Source: Elusimicrobiota bacterium (lineage in GTDB: Bacteria; Elusimicrobiota; UBA8919). From it: a stretch of DNA of 61,267 bases. A program made the position numbers and the translations under genes. Position 1 is the first letter of the stretch. Every line of letters begins with the position of its first letter. The stretch covers positions 1 to 61,267 of the forward strand of contig JBFLWK010000010.1 of assembly GCA_040757695.1 (NCBI GenBank), read 5' to 3'. Below are positions 1 to 8,442 of the stretch, in pieces. Under the pieces are notes generated by a model, which ran no database searches, was not told the DNA's origin, and was given only the letters and a program-made list of their open reading frames with translations.

Positions 1-122
1 GCATCCCAGCATCAGTTAGTTCGTTGCCTTATTAACTGTGGGATTTGGTGTTGGACTGGTCGCTACCCTTTATCCAGTTCGGACTTCCACCGACAAGAAT
101 TCAAGGAACTTTCTTGGCACAC
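1..122 (-). mobile_element. 5' end of a group II intron (partial, runs off the window)
   Basis: Read on the minus strand from 122, the sequence begins GTGTGCCAAGAAAG, matching the GUGYG start of group II introns. It continues with GGTGGAAGTCCGAAC, then AAATCCCACAGTTAATAAGG and GATGCTGGGATGC, a series that resembles domain I of bacterial group II introns as I remember them. It begins inside the last codons of the sigma factor gene, so it probably inserted there. The reverse transcriptase and the 3' end would lie outside the window, so the class cannot be set. The call is by pattern memory, not by a covariance search. Confidence 0.55.
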
Positions 123-634
123 TCATCAAAATCCTCCAGATATTTTTTTAGGTTTTTTAGTGCCTTAAAAAGATTCGCTTTGACACTGCCTTCAGCGATA
201 CCAAGCGTTTGTGAAATCTCGGTTATTGAAAAATTATTCAGATGTTTCATCACAAAAACCTCTTTTTGACGGAAAGGCAACTTTTTTATCGCTTTATCAA
301 CCGTTTTTTTTAGGACATCCTGCTCGGCATCCTTTTCTGTATTTTGCTTTTCATCTTTAATATCAGCGGTTTTTCCGTCAGCATCATAAAAAAACGACAG
401 AAATTTTCGTTTTCTGAAATACAACTTTGTATTATTCAGCGCAATTCTAACAAGCCAGGTTTCTATTGACGAATTACCGCGAAATTTCTTTAGTCCTCTG
501 AATGCATTCACGAATGTCTGCTGAACAATTTCATCTGTATCTGCTTCATTTCTGACTATTGCAAAAACAACTGCATAAACTTTCTGTTGATGTTTTTTTA
601 TAATCTCGTCAAAATTATCCGCTTCCATTCCCAT
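101..634 (-). CDS. ECF-type RNA polymerase sigma factor, 3' end probably replaced by an intron
   Basis: This is an alternative sigma factor of the sigma-70 ECF family, which directs RNA polymerase to stress or envelope promoters. Region 2 is clear (FDEIIKKHQQKVYAVVFAIV, then DEIVQQTFVNAFRGLKKF and ETWLVRIALN), as is region 4 (LPFRQKEVFVMKHLNNFSI followed by the helix-turn-helix EISQTLGIAEGSVKANLFKAL). The ATG at 634 is chosen over an in-frame TTG at 655; neither has a good ribosome site. The native frame probably ends near LEDFDE; the last residues (CAKKVP) are read from the intron start at 122. An anti-sigma gene, usual downstream, is not seen in the window. Confidence 0.85.
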   Translation of the reverse strand: MGMEADNFDEIIKKHQQKVYAVVFAIVRNEADTDEIVQQTFVNAFRGLKKFRGNSSIETWLVRIALNNTKLYFRKRKFLSFFYDADGKTADIKDEKQNTEKDAEQDVLKKTVDKAIKKLPFRQKEVFVMKHLNNFSITEISQTLGIAEGSVKANLFKALKNLKKYLEDFDECAKKVP

Positions 635-768
635 GTAATTAGACGCTTCAATCAAAAAAAGGTTTACCCGACGTTGACAGATATTGAATACCTGAAAAGT
701 TCCAATTCGTACTTTTTAGGATTTTTAAATTTTCTGCTCATTAACTTGAAAAATTGAGTATTATGAGG

Positions 769-905
769 TTGTTGAAAAACCCCAACAATCTTGATTACGG
801 AGATGAAAACACCGATTACAGCGATAAATTCTTGTCGGTAAATCGCTGACATCGTTGTTCATAATCGCTGTAATCAATACCGTTGAGGACTTTTTCAACG
901 GTATT
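769..905. repeat. Nested palindromic element filling the 656-1014 gap
   Basis: No gene is supported between 656 and 1014. The gap holds a perfect 12-bp inverted repeat, GATTACAGCGAT at 814-825 with its complement at 864-875, and a perfect 11-bp one, AATACCGTTGA at 876-886 with its complement at 895-905. A shorter TTGTTG/CAACAA hairpin lies near 770. The GATTAC-AGCG wording resembles the repeats at 28157 and 32613. Short open frames here are translations of the repeat and are not called. Confidence 0.7.
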
Positions 906-934
906 ATTATATCATAAAATTGGTATTTTGTTAA
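906..934 (-). promoter_or_regulatory. Sigma-70-type promoter upstream of the sigma factor gene
   Basis: On the minus strand TTAACA (934-929) and TATAAT (911-906) are separated by 17 bp. The transcript would have a leader of about 270 bases that starts with the palindromes at 769-905 before the sigma gene start at 634. Confidence 0.55.
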
Positions 935-1014
935 GTGTTTTTTGTATTGAAAAAACAAGAGCTATGCGGAATATAAACGGGGGGATATGGAAATTTTTCA
1001 TATTCCAACTACGG

Positions 1015-1488
1015 TTACAAATTGGTCTTGAATAGGATTTCGGTTTCTTTGATAATTTTTTCTCTGGATTTGCCAGCTGTTTTGATTAAGATTATACCTA
1101 CTATTTGTCCGCCAAGCGATATGATTTTTTCGGCGAGTATTTTTACTGCTTTTCCAAATGTTCCACCAGCAGTTAAGAAAAGAATAATTTTTTTGTTTGT
1201 AAGATTACAATTGTTTATAAATGTTGAAATTGCAGGGGTTGGTTTGAAAGCCCAGACAGGTGTGCCAATATAAATCAAATCATAAAGCGAAAAATTAAAA
1301 CTTTCAGGTTCTGTTTCCGTCGGTTTCTGAAAAGTTGCATCTCTGCCTGCTTTGAGCCATCTAATAATTCCTGAACGGTTTTTTTTGTCTTTTATTTCAA
1401 CGATTTCACAATTCAACTTTTTAGCAATAGTTTCAGCAACAAGTTTTGTTTTACCTGTCCTAGAATAACAAATTATTATTTTTTTCAT
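1015..1488 (-). CDS. Flavodoxin-family protein
   Basis: A 157-residue single-domain flavodoxin-like electron carrier, cytoplasmic. The start MKKIIICYSRTGKTKLVAET holds the first beta strand and the FMN phosphate-binding loop (SRTGKT). IYIGTPVWAFKPTPAISTFI matches the second FMN-contact loop of this family, and ILFLTAGGTFGKAVKIL the third. The length is normal. It starts at the ATG at 1488 after a weak AAGGGA ribosome site and is divergent from the small gene at 1545, sharing a 56-bp intergenic region. The redox partner cannot be told from context. Confidence 0.85.
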   Translation of the reverse strand: MKKIIICYSRTGKTKLVAETIAKKLNCEIVEIKDKKNRSGIIRWLKAGRDATFQKPTETEPESFNFSLYDLIYIGTPVWAFKPTPAISTFINNCNLTNKKIILFLTAGGTFGKAVKILAEKIISLGGQIVGIILIKTAGKSREKIIKETEILFKTNL

Positions 1489-1495
1489 TTTTCCC

Positions 1496-1524
1496 TTGAC
1501 AAATTGTTTTATTTTTGTTATAAT
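1496..1524 (+). promoter_or_regulatory. Perfect-consensus sigma-70 promoter
   Basis: TTGACA at 1496-1501 and TATAAT at 1519-1524 are separated by exactly 17 bp, on the plus strand. It lies 20 bp upstream of the start codon at 1545, with the ribosome site GGGAGG in between, so the leader is very short. Confidence 0.85.
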
Positions 1525-1544
1525 TATTTTTGGGAGGTAATTCT

Positions 1545-1808
1545 ATGCCTAATGTATACGAACAAGTAAAACAAGCATTACAAGATATCGTTGCACCGGA
1601 AATTAGAGAACTGAAGACCGAGATTAAACGGCTGGATGAAAAGATTGATTCCAAGCATAATGAATTACTTTCAGAAATCAAACGATTGGATGAAAAAATT
1701 GATTCAGGTTTAACCCGTCTGGATGAAAAGATAGAACTAACACTTGAATTCCGTGAAAGATTTTCTGCTTTAGAAGTCAAAGTTGCTGCATTAACAGCTT
1801 CACGATAA
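1545..1808 (+). CDS. Small coiled-coil protein
   Basis: This 87-residue protein is the only supported plus-strand gene. It starts at the ATG at 1545, 9 bases after GGGAGG and behind a consensus promoter, so expression is likely strong. The sequence is almost wholly charged coiled coil with the unit EIKRLDEKIDS repeated about three times (residues 25-60) and no membrane segment or signal peptide. It resembles the coiled-coil proteins at 53651 and 59709 in style (xDERxxK / LDEKID repeats), but those have a membrane anchor. The function is not recognised. Confidence 0.8.
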   Translation: MPNVYEQVKQALQDIVAPEIRELKTEIKRLDEKIDSKHNELLSEIKRLDEKIDSGLTRLDEKIELTLEFRERFSALEVKVAALTASR

Positions 1809-1942
1809 TTTTTCATTCGGAAAGCGGTTTTTATTACGTTTCACCTGTTCCCTAAAAGTTGAATCGGCTTCACACCATATAAACAAGCAATATCTTTATC
1901 CAACATTACCTTCTGACCCCGAATATTGTAAATCTTATTGCC
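1803..1942 (-). pseudogene. Remnant of an ORF6N-domain DNA-binding protein, frameshifted
   Basis: The minus-strand frame from 1942 reads NKIYNIRGQKVMLDKDIACL followed by YGVKP, the hallmark start of ORF6N domains (phage/mobile-element associated). After a +1 shift the next frame reads FREQVKRNKNRFPNEK, matching the continuation (xxEQVKRNxxRFP). The whole is about 45 residues, has no start of its own, and overlaps the end of the HsdR-N remnant, so it is a decayed fragment. Confidence 0.7.
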
Positions 1943-2109
1943 TGCGCTGCATAGTCAGGTTTTTGCAGGTTTGCTTTCAAAGGTTTTGCTTCAACAAAGA
2001 ATTTGACAATACCAGAAATTTTGAATGAATAATCTACTCTACCGCTGGAGATATTCGTCTCAAGTCCAACTTCATCTCTGTTTTGTAATTTTGTAGTTTC
2101 TTTATTCAT
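1906..2109 (-). pseudogene. Remnant of a type I restriction R-subunit N-terminal (HSDR_N) domain
   Basis: A 67-residue frame contains EVGLETNISSGRVDYSFKI and then KFFVEAKPLKANL followed by PDYAAQAI. This matches the E...GRVDY...VEAK catalytic core of the HSDR_N nuclease fold (PD-(D/E)xK type) found at the start of HsdR and some type II enzymes. The rest of the gene is missing and the frame runs into the ORF6N remnant. It is a degraded restriction or mobile-element relic, unlikely to be active. Confidence 0.65.
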
Positions 2110-2125
2110 AATAATTATTATGAGA

Positions 2126-2170
2126 CTGTTGAAAAAGCTTTTTACGGTGATTAAAAATCACCGACTACAT
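2126..2170. repeat. Palindromic element (CGGTGA...TCACCG type)
   Basis: CGGTGA TTAAAAA TCACCG at 2145-2163 forms a hairpin. The flanking words TTGAAAAAG and TTTACGGTG recur near 769 and near 53603, so this is a copy of a dispersed element between the restriction remnant and the RND gene. Confidence 0.6.
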
Positions 2171-2215
2171 TTCTCTTTAAACAGCGAATAAATTTTATAT
2201 GTTTTATATGCTATA

Positions 2216-5200
2216 TTATCCTTGAGATTTCACTAAATCATCAAGTATAGAATACACAACAGGAAGGACTAATAAAGTCAACATTGTGCCAACAAAGAGT
2301 CCACCTACAATAGCAGATGCAGCTACTGATCTTGCTTCTGAGCCTTCCGCACGGCTAAATACCATTGGCATCATACCAAGCATTGTAGTAATCGCAGTCA
2401 TTAAGACAGGCCTTAATCGTGTAGTAGCGCCTTCAATAATAGCGGCTATTTTTTCTTTCCCACGCCGTCTTAACTTATTTATGTAATCAATCATTACTAT
2501 ACCATTATTTACGATTATACCTGCTAAAATAAGTATTCCCATACCTGCAGGTAGACATATATTTTTACCCAGCATTACCAGACCTAATACTACACCTATA
2601 ATTGAAAATGGCACAGTAAACATAATTACTAATGGATGAATAAACGATTCAAATTCTGATGCCATAACCATATATATCAAAAGCAGTGCTAACAGAAATA
2701 TGTAGCCCAAGTCAGTAAATGTTTCTCGCATTTGTTCCGCTTCACCTGCATAGTCAATAAAATATCCTTCTGGGAATTGTATCTTTTTAACTACTTTTTT
2801 TATCTCATTTATTATTTTACCTAAATCTTTACCGGTAATGTTAGCAGTGATAGTAACGATTCGTTTCTGATTCTCGCGTTCAAGTCGGATTGGACCATAT
2901 GAAAATACCAATTTTGCTACTTCGCCTAATGGTATTATCAAACCCTGTGGTGTGATGATACTGAGATTCTCTATATCTTTTAACGATTTTCTATCTTCAG
3001 GTCTCAATTTCACACGGATATCTATTTCTTCGCCTGCTTGATGGATACGTGTAGCAATCTTACCTTGCACAGCAGTTTGAACTGTAGATGCAATCTGTTT
3101 TGCGGTTAGTTGTAACCGTGCTGATTTCTCACGGTTAATTTTTATTTGTAACTCCGGTTTGCCTTTTACAAGTGTTGTATCTATATCTTTCATACCTTTT
3201 ATCGTTTTTATTTTGCTGATTATCTGCTCGGCAAGTTGTTCTAATTTATTTATATCCTTACCAAAAAGTTTCAACTGGACTGGTTTCTGGCTTCTACCGC
3301 CACCAGCCATCATTGCTGATGACATATCCATAAATTCAAGTTTCACATTTTGTAGTTGTGGCATTTTATTACGGATACTATTCAGTATCTGTTCTGCAGA
3401 CCGTTTTCGGTCTAATTTATCGTGCAATCTAATGAATAACTGTGCTTCATTCACACCTGCAGAACCTGTGCCCCATGCAACATCCTGTTTCTGTCCTTCC
3501 ATGATACCAACAGAAACAAGCACTGTCTGGACACCATCTTCATTCAGCACGATATTTTCTAATTCCTGTGTTACTCGGTCGGTTTCTTGTAAGGTTGTAC
3601 CGACAGGCATTTTAAGTGAAACTAAAACCATATTGAAATCAACTTTAGGAAAAAACTCTTTACCCATGACAAAAACAGCTAATAGCAAACATATTATCAA
3701 AATACCAAATACTGATAGTATAACTGCACCTTTATTGCCAAGCGTCCATTGTAATAGACGGCTATATTTATCTTTCAGGAAATCTGTCGCTTTTTTTTCC
3801 CAGCTGGTAGCAGTACCCGGCTTGAATATCCTGGAAATAATTATAGGAACAATCGTTAAACTAACAAAAAGTGATGCTAACAAACTGAACGAGACAGCCA
3901 TCGCTAAACTCAAAAATAATTTGCCTGTAATCCCTTTAGCAAATACAAGCGGTAAAAAAACAACTATTGTAGTCAGTGTAGAGGCTGTTATCGCCATACC
4001 AACTTCACTTGCACCTGTTACAGCTGCGGCATCGCTTTCCTCTCCTAAGGCAAAATGCCGAAAAGTATTTTCTATAACCACGATAGCATTATCTACCAGC
4101 ATACCGACACCAAGTGCGATACCTATCATAGTAATAAAATTCAATGTCCGCCCTAAAAAATATAAGGGCACAAAAGTAACTAAAATAGATAGCGGGATAC
4201 TCAACGCAATAGTCAGAGTAGACCGCCAGTCAGATAAAAACAGAAAAAGTATCAATATCGCAAGTATCGCACCACCCATAGCGTTGGAACCTGTTACTTT
4301 TATGATTCGTTTAACCATACGCGATTGGTCAAATACAGTATAGAGTTGTATATCTGCAGGTAGTAGTTTAGTAATATCTTTCATTACTTTTTTGATTTTA
4401 TCGCTAACAATAACTGTATTTGAACCTGATTCTTTATTCACGATTAACATAACAGATTCTTTATTGTTTGTTCTAGATACTGCTCTTACTTCTTTGTAAC
4501 CATCTATAACCTCTGCAATATCTTTAAGATATATCGGTACATTCTGCCTCACTGTTACAGGTAGATTCTCTAACTCTTTTAATGTATTGATTTCGCCAGT
4601 TGTCCTTAACAGATATTCTTTATAGCCATCTTCAACATATCCACCAGGCAGATTGAGATTCTCTGAATGCAGTTTTGCAACAAGTTCACCTAACAGTATT
4701 CTGTAACCATCTAATTTAGTTTTATCTGTCTCTATCAGTATCTCTTTTTGTTTCCCACCAAAAACCATTGCTGACGCAACACCATCAATCTGTTCTAATC
4801 TGTCTTTGATTATATCCTTTGTCAAACTTCTTAAACTTTCCATATCTCTGTTGCCTGTAACACCATATACTATTATTGGCATCATTGATGGGTCAAACTT
4901 GAACACGACTGGTTTTTCTATATCCTCCGGCAAAAAATCTTTTATCATATCTATTCTATCACGGATATCCTGTGCGGCAGAATCAAGATTGGTTCCCCAT
5001 TCTAATTCTACTAATATAGATGCTAATCCTTCCTGTGAAAATGATTTCAATTTTTTCACATTTTTTACTGTTGCAACTATTTCTTCTACTGGTTTCGTAA
5101 GTATGTTTTCTACATCTTCAGACGATACACCCGGATAACCAATAGAAACCGCTAACACAGGATATGTTATATCAGGCATCATATCCAATCCTAACCGAGT

Positions 5201-5287
5201 AAAACATATAATACCTAAAACTACAAGTATCAAAATCAGCATTGTACCAGTAACAGGATGCTTTACAGAAAATTCCGGTATTTTCAT
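2216..5287 (-). CDS. RND-family efflux transporter permease (inner-membrane pump)
   Basis: A full-length (1023 aa) hydrophobe/amphiphile RND pump of the AcrB/MexB type, driven by the proton gradient and working with an adaptor and a TolC channel. It starts MKIPEFSVKHPVTG with the first membrane helix. TM4 holds the proton-relay acidic motif GVGMLVDNAIVVIENTFRH, and the two halves are duplicated (APEFES...IIGVVLGL and GIIVNNGIVMIDYINKLRRR in the second half). The periplasmic porter loops are complete. It is the last gene of the tetR-tolC-adaptor-pump operon, 102 bp after the adaptor start region, and the gap holds palindromes. The substrate cannot be predicted. Confidence 0.95.
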   Translation of the reverse strand: MKIPEFSVKHPVTGTMLILILVVLGIICFTRLGLDMMPDITYPVLAVSIGYPGVSSEDVENILTKPVEEIVATVKNVKKLKSFSQEGLASILVELEWGTNLDSAAQDIRDRIDMIKDFLPEDIEKPVVFKFDPSMMPIIVYGVTGNRDMESLRSLTKDIIKDRLEQIDGVASAMVFGGKQKEILIETDKTKLDGYRILLGELVAKLHSENLNLPGGYVEDGYKEYLLRTTGEINTLKELENLPVTVRQNVPIYLKDIAEVIDGYKEVRAVSRTNNKESVMLIVNKESGSNTVIVSDKIKKVMKDITKLLPADIQLYTVFDQSRMVKRIIKVTGSNAMGGAILAILILFLFLSDWRSTLTIALSIPLSILVTFVPLYFLGRTLNFITMIGIALGVGMLVDNAIVVIENTFRHFALGEESDAAAVTGASEVGMAITASTLTTIVVFLPLVFAKGITGKLFLSLAMAVSFSLLASLFVSLTIVPIIISRIFKPGTATSWEKKATDFLKDKYSRLLQWTLGNKGAVILSVFGILIICLLLAVFVMGKEFFPKVDFNMVLVSLKMPVGTTLQETDRVTQELENIVLNEDGVQTVLVSVGIMEGQKQDVAWGTGSAGVNEAQLFIRLHDKLDRKRSAEQILNSIRNKMPQLQNVKLEFMDMSSAMMAGGGRSQKPVQLKLFGKDINKLEQLAEQIISKIKTIKGMKDIDTTLVKGKPELQIKINREKSARLQLTAKQIASTVQTAVQGKIATRIHQAGEEIDIRVKLRPEDRKSLKDIENLSIITPQGLIIPLGEVAKLVFSYGPIRLERENQKRIVTITANITGKDLGKIINEIKKVVKKIQFPEGYFIDYAGEAEQMRETFTDLGYIFLLALLLIYMVMASEFESFIHPLVIMFTVPFSIIGVVLGLVMLGKNICLPAGMGILILAGIIVNNGIVMIDYINKLRRRGKEKIAAIIEGATTRLRPVLMTAITTMLGMMPMVFSRAEGSEARSVAASAIVGGLFVGTMLTLLVLPVVYSILDDLVKSQG

Positions 5288-5297
5288 TTTTTTTCTT

Positions 5298-5391
5298 CGC
5301 TTCGCTTACCGAGAATGAATTCTCGGCTATATTATGGTTTGATGCTTCAGGCATAACCATCCCGAATAAATTCGGGATATGCCTTCGCATC
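5298..5391. repeat. Double palindrome just before the RND start codon
   Basis: CCGAGAAT-GA-ATTCTCGG (5309-5326) and ATCCCGAAT-AA-ATTCGGGAT (5359-5378) are near-perfect hairpins. The second is nested in TGATGC/GCATCA arms (5340-5345 and 5386-5391). The edge next to the start codon reads TTCGCTTCGCTTACC, a word also found next to the starts at 30417 and 34501. It lies inside the operon, so it may form mRNA hairpins that tune pump expression. Confidence 0.75.
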
Positions 5392-6292
5392 ATTTTTCTT
5401 CTACTTTTGTGCCATCAATTAGCCCGTAATTACCGACAATAATTATTGTATCACCTGCTGAAATATTTTTCGTTATCTCTATTTTTTCATCACTTGCGAT
5501 ACCTGTTACTACAGAAGTCATTTTTGCAAAACCATTTTCTACTTTGAATACCACATTCTTACCATCTCGCACAATAACCGCTTTTTTTGGTACTACTACA
5601 ACTTTTGAATGAACAACAGTTATAACCTCTACCTGTACAAACATACCAGGTTTGAGTTTATGGGCTTGATTATTAACCGCGATTTCTATTTTCAATTTTC
5701 TACTTACCGGACTAACAGACGGGCTTACTTCTGAAACATAACCTAAAAAAATTTCATCTGGATATGCATCCGTATATATTCTTGCCGATTGACTTTTTTT
5801 TACCTTTGGTATATCCTTTTCGCTTATATATACTTCTATTTTTACTTTATCAATATCAGCGATACTTAATACAGGGTCTCGTGGCATCGGTTGTGCAGGA
5901 AATACTGATTCACCTAAATCAACAAAATACTTCATAACAACACCATCTATCGGCGATTTCACTTCTGCTTCTGCGAATTTGAACGCTTCTTCATCACGGT
6001 CAATCAATGCTATAACTTCATCTTTTTTAATATAGTCACCTTCGGTTTTTATCTTCTGGCTTAATTTACCTGATACTTTAGCATATACTTTGACTTCTTT
6101 ATTACCATAAATATCACCAGTAAGCGAAATTGTCTCTTCAATATCACCGATTTTAACGGTGGTTGTTTCAACTACTGGTTTTTGTTCTTGTTCAGTATGC
6201 TTATTTTTTTGACCAATTTTCTTACAACCAACAACTAAACTGATTACACTGTAAACAGATATAAACAACAGCAATCTTTTTTTAAGTAACAT
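5390..6292 (-). CDS. RND efflux periplasmic adaptor (membrane fusion protein), lipoprotein
   Basis: The 300-residue adaptor links the pump at 2216 to the TolC channel. The start is the ATG at 6292, chosen because GGAGGG lies 7 bases upstream; 13 bases separate it from the TolC stop. A lipoprotein signal ends SLVVGC-KK, so it is probably anchored to the inner membrane by a lipidated Cys. The barrel/lipoyl halves are KVYAKVSGKLSQKIKTEGDY and EVKSPIDGVVMKYFVDLGES, joined by a very short linker with almost no coiled-coil hairpin. The beta-barrel and C-terminal domains (KLKPGMFVQVEV; GDTIIIVGNYGLIDGTKV) are normal. Confidence 0.92.
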   Translation of the reverse strand: MLLKKRLLLFISVYSVISLVVGCKKIGQKNKHTEQEQKPVVETTTVKIGDIEETISLTGDIYGNKEVKVYAKVSGKLSQKIKTEGDYIKKDEVIALIDRDEEAFKFAEAEVKSPIDGVVMKYFVDLGESVFPAQPMPRDPVLSIADIDKVKIEVYISEKDIPKVKKSQSARIYTDAYPDEIFLGYVSEVSPSVSPVSRKLKIEIAVNNQAHKLKPGMFVQVEVITVVHSKVVVVPKKAVIVRDGKNVVFKVENGFAKMTSVVTGIASDEKIEITKNISAGDTIIIVGNYGLIDGTKVEEK

Positions 6293-6305
6293 TTTATTCC
6301 CTCCT

Positions 6306-7656
6306 CTATTCCCTCCCCCTCCCAACTGCTTTTTCTATTGCTGCAATTGCTAAGTTGTAATCGTATAATGCTTGGATATAATTTGTCTCTGCCTGAGTTA
6401 AAGCAAGTTGTGCATCTCTTACTTCAATATCAGACATAAGACCGAGTTGAAATCTTTTCTGTGCTGTTTCTAAGTTTTCTTTTGCCGTTTGAACATTTTC
6501 GTTGTTTGCTTCAATTGAGTCTTTTGCCTGTTTGTAGGATAAATAAGCAGCACGAACTTCTAATTTTATTCCCTCTTCAAGCGATTCCGTCAATAATTCA
6601 ACCTGTAGAAGTTGTGATTTCGCTTGTTTTGTTTTCTGATATGTTGAAAACCCGTCAAATAACGGCATAGATAAAACAGCTATTGCTGTCCATGTGTTAT
6701 ACCAGTTGTTTGTCTCAAATTCGGTATTCTGCCAGTCGGCAGATGCGGTAATTGCTATGCTGGGCTTGTTACCAGCAGAAACTAATTTCACAACTGATTT
6801 AGAAATATCTTTCTGTATATTTGTTTGTTTTAATTCAGGTCTATTTGTGAGTGCTTCATTTATTAGTTCATCAAGTTTGTATTCTGCTTTCCCGGGTAGA
6901 TTGTATTCCAACTCGCCGGTGAAATTGACATCTCCTTTTATATTAAGAATATTTATAAGTGATTGCTTTGTGAGTTCTAATCCGTTTTCGGCACGAATGA
7001 GATTGGTTTTTGAATTTGCAACCTGTACTTTTGCTCTTGAAACATCGTATGCGGATGCTCTGCCTTCATTATAAAACTTTTCTGTTGATTTAAGATGCGA
7101 CTCTGTTACATCTAACGCTTCTTTTGAAATAGAAACAATCTGTTGGGCAAGTATGTATTTGTAAAATGCTTCTTTGGTTTTGTAAATAATTTCCTGTTTT
7201 GTTTTACGGTATTCTTCATTGGTGTATTTGTAATTCAATGATGCCTGGCGGTTTGATTGATAAATTTTGCCCCACATAAAAATCGGCTGGGTTAAAGAAA
7301 GTTTGAAGTCATACATCTCATCTGCAAGAAAAAACCTGAATGTAGGCGATGTTGTTGTAAGCATAGAAAGTCCAGACGCACCTTCTGTTTCGTTTCTTTT
7401 AATATAACTTAAACTTCCTGATATGTAAGGCAGATAACCTGCGAATGCTTCTCTTTTTTTTGCTTTTGCAGAGATAGATTTCTGCTCGGCAATTTTTATC
7501 TGCGGGTTTTGTTTCATCGCAATTTCAAGACATTGACTCAAATCAAGCGATTGAGCATAAATAACAGGTAGAAGGTAGAAGGTAGAAGGTAGAAGGTAGA
7601 AGGAAAATCAAAAACCACTTTCTACTCACTATTTTCCATTCCCGAATTGTTTTCAT
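6306..7656 (-). CDS. TolC-family outer-membrane efflux channel, signal peptide out of frame
   Basis: This is the outer-membrane/periplasmic channel of the tripartite pump. The two OEP repeats are clear (LSQCLEIAMKQNPQIKIAEQ and the second half with ETAQKRFQLGLMSDIEVRDA). The natural start is the ATG at 7656, which overlaps the TetR stop as ATGA. From it the frame reads MKTIREWKIVSRKWFLIFLL and then stops, because the heptanucleotide run at 7567-7601 has five copies. With four copies the frame would continue into VIYA-QSLDLSQCL, a proper signal-peptidase site. The only in-frame start for the present sequence is a TTG at 7541, which gives no signal peptide. Either a phase-off allele, a pseudogene, or a sequencing error. 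Confidence 0.85.
7567..7601. repeat. Heptanucleotide repeat, five copies, in the TolC signal peptide
   Basis: Five exact tandem copies of GGTAGAA (minus strand TTCTACC) lie between the TolC start codon and the mature protein. Each copy added or lost shifts the frame by one; four or seven copies would restore it. Confidence 0.95.
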
Positions 7657-8255
7657 TTTCTAATTCCTTCCATAAAAACTTTAAATAAAAATTCAGGCGA
7701 AATATCTATTTTCTGGACTTTATGTTTTTCAATCTCTATTTTTTGATGTGCGATAATAGAAGTTAATGAAAGAAAAACCATAGCAACTGCGATGCAGGGA
7801 TATGATTTTAATTCTTTGGTTTTTATACCTCTTTCAATAATTGCAGATATAACTTTTATCAGTTCGCCGATTTTTTTATGAAACCGGTCATGTAATTTTC
7901 CTTTTAGCGGAGGTTTTGCTTCCTGACGAATGGACAGAAAAAGATATCTGTAGGTACCAATGAAATCAGAAATTCTTTGAAGCAAAAGAAATAACTGTCT
8001 TTTTGCTGACAAATTATTTTTTTGAACATTTTCGGCGATATCTATTGTTTTATCAATCAAGTTTACAAGCACAGAAAAATACAGGTCATCTTTATCCTTA
8101 AAATAAAGATAAACGGTACCCTTGGCAACACCGGCGTTTTTTGCAATTTCATCAATCGGACATTTGTAATACTCTTTTTGATTTAATACCTGAACCGCAG
8201 CACTTAAAATTTTCTGTCTTTTTATTTCCGGATTCCAGCCCCTTATTTTTGCCAT
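7653..8255 (-). CDS. TetR/AcrR-family repressor of the efflux operon
   Basis: A 200-residue TetR-family regulator. The N-terminal helix-turn-helix is intact (KILSAAVQVLNQKEYY, then DEIAKNAGVAKGTVYLYFKD with KDDLYFSVL), followed by the alpha-helical ligand domain. The start at 8255 follows AGGGGTG. Its stop overlaps the TolC start (ATGA), so it is the first gene of the pump operon, and the palindrome at 8285 sits at the expected transcription start, indicating autorepression. The ligand is unknown, probably a pump substrate. Confidence 0.93.
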   Translation of the reverse strand: MAKIRGWNPEIKRQKILSAAVQVLNQKEYYKCPIDEIAKNAGVAKGTVYLYFKDKDDLYFSVLVNLIDKTIDIAENVQKNNLSAKRQLFLLLQRISDFIGTYRYLFLSIRQEAKPPLKGKLHDRFHKKIGELIKVISAIIERGIKTKELKSYPCIAVAMVFLSLTSIIAHQKIEIEKHKVQKIDISPEFLFKVFMEGIRK

Positions 8256-8284
8256 ATTATTTCACCCCTTGTGCATATTTTAAC

Positions 8285-8302
8285 TGACTGACTGGTCAGT
8301 CA
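8285..8302. promoter_or_regulatory. TetR operator
   Basis: TGACTGAC-TG-GTCAGTCA is a perfect 8-bp inverted repeat with a 2-bp centre, typical of TetR/AcrR operators. It lies immediately downstream of the -10 box at 8308-8313, so a bound repressor would block initiation. Confidence 0.85.
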
Positions 8303-8307
8303 ATATA

Positions 8308-8336
8308 ACTATAACATAAAATATGAATTTTGTCAA
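8308..8336 (-). promoter_or_regulatory. Promoter of the tetR-tolC-adaptor-RND operon
   Basis: On the minus strand TTGACA (8336-8331), a 17-bp spacer and TATAGT (8313-8308). The operator at 8285-8302 covers the expected +1 region. Confidence 0.8.
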
Positions 8337-8442
8337 GTACTTTTTTTGTTTTTTAAATTTTTTAGTTTGCGGTAATGGGGGTAAGTAATGATTCCCTATA
8401 GGAAGTCAGTACGCTATAACTAAGAGATAATGCCTAATACCT

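Noticed and set aside
664-958. Two short minus-strand open frames (62 and 65 codons)
   Set aside because: They translate the palindromic repeat with GATTACAGCG words; no ribosome site and no protein-like sequence.
1460-1816. Minus-strand frame opposite the small coiled-coil gene
   Set aside because: The plus-strand gene has a consensus promoter and GGGAGG site; the antisense frame is Ser-rich without features.
3159-4343. Long plus-strand open frame opposite the RND gene
   Set aside because: It is the antisense of a well supported RND pump and has biased, low-complexity composition.
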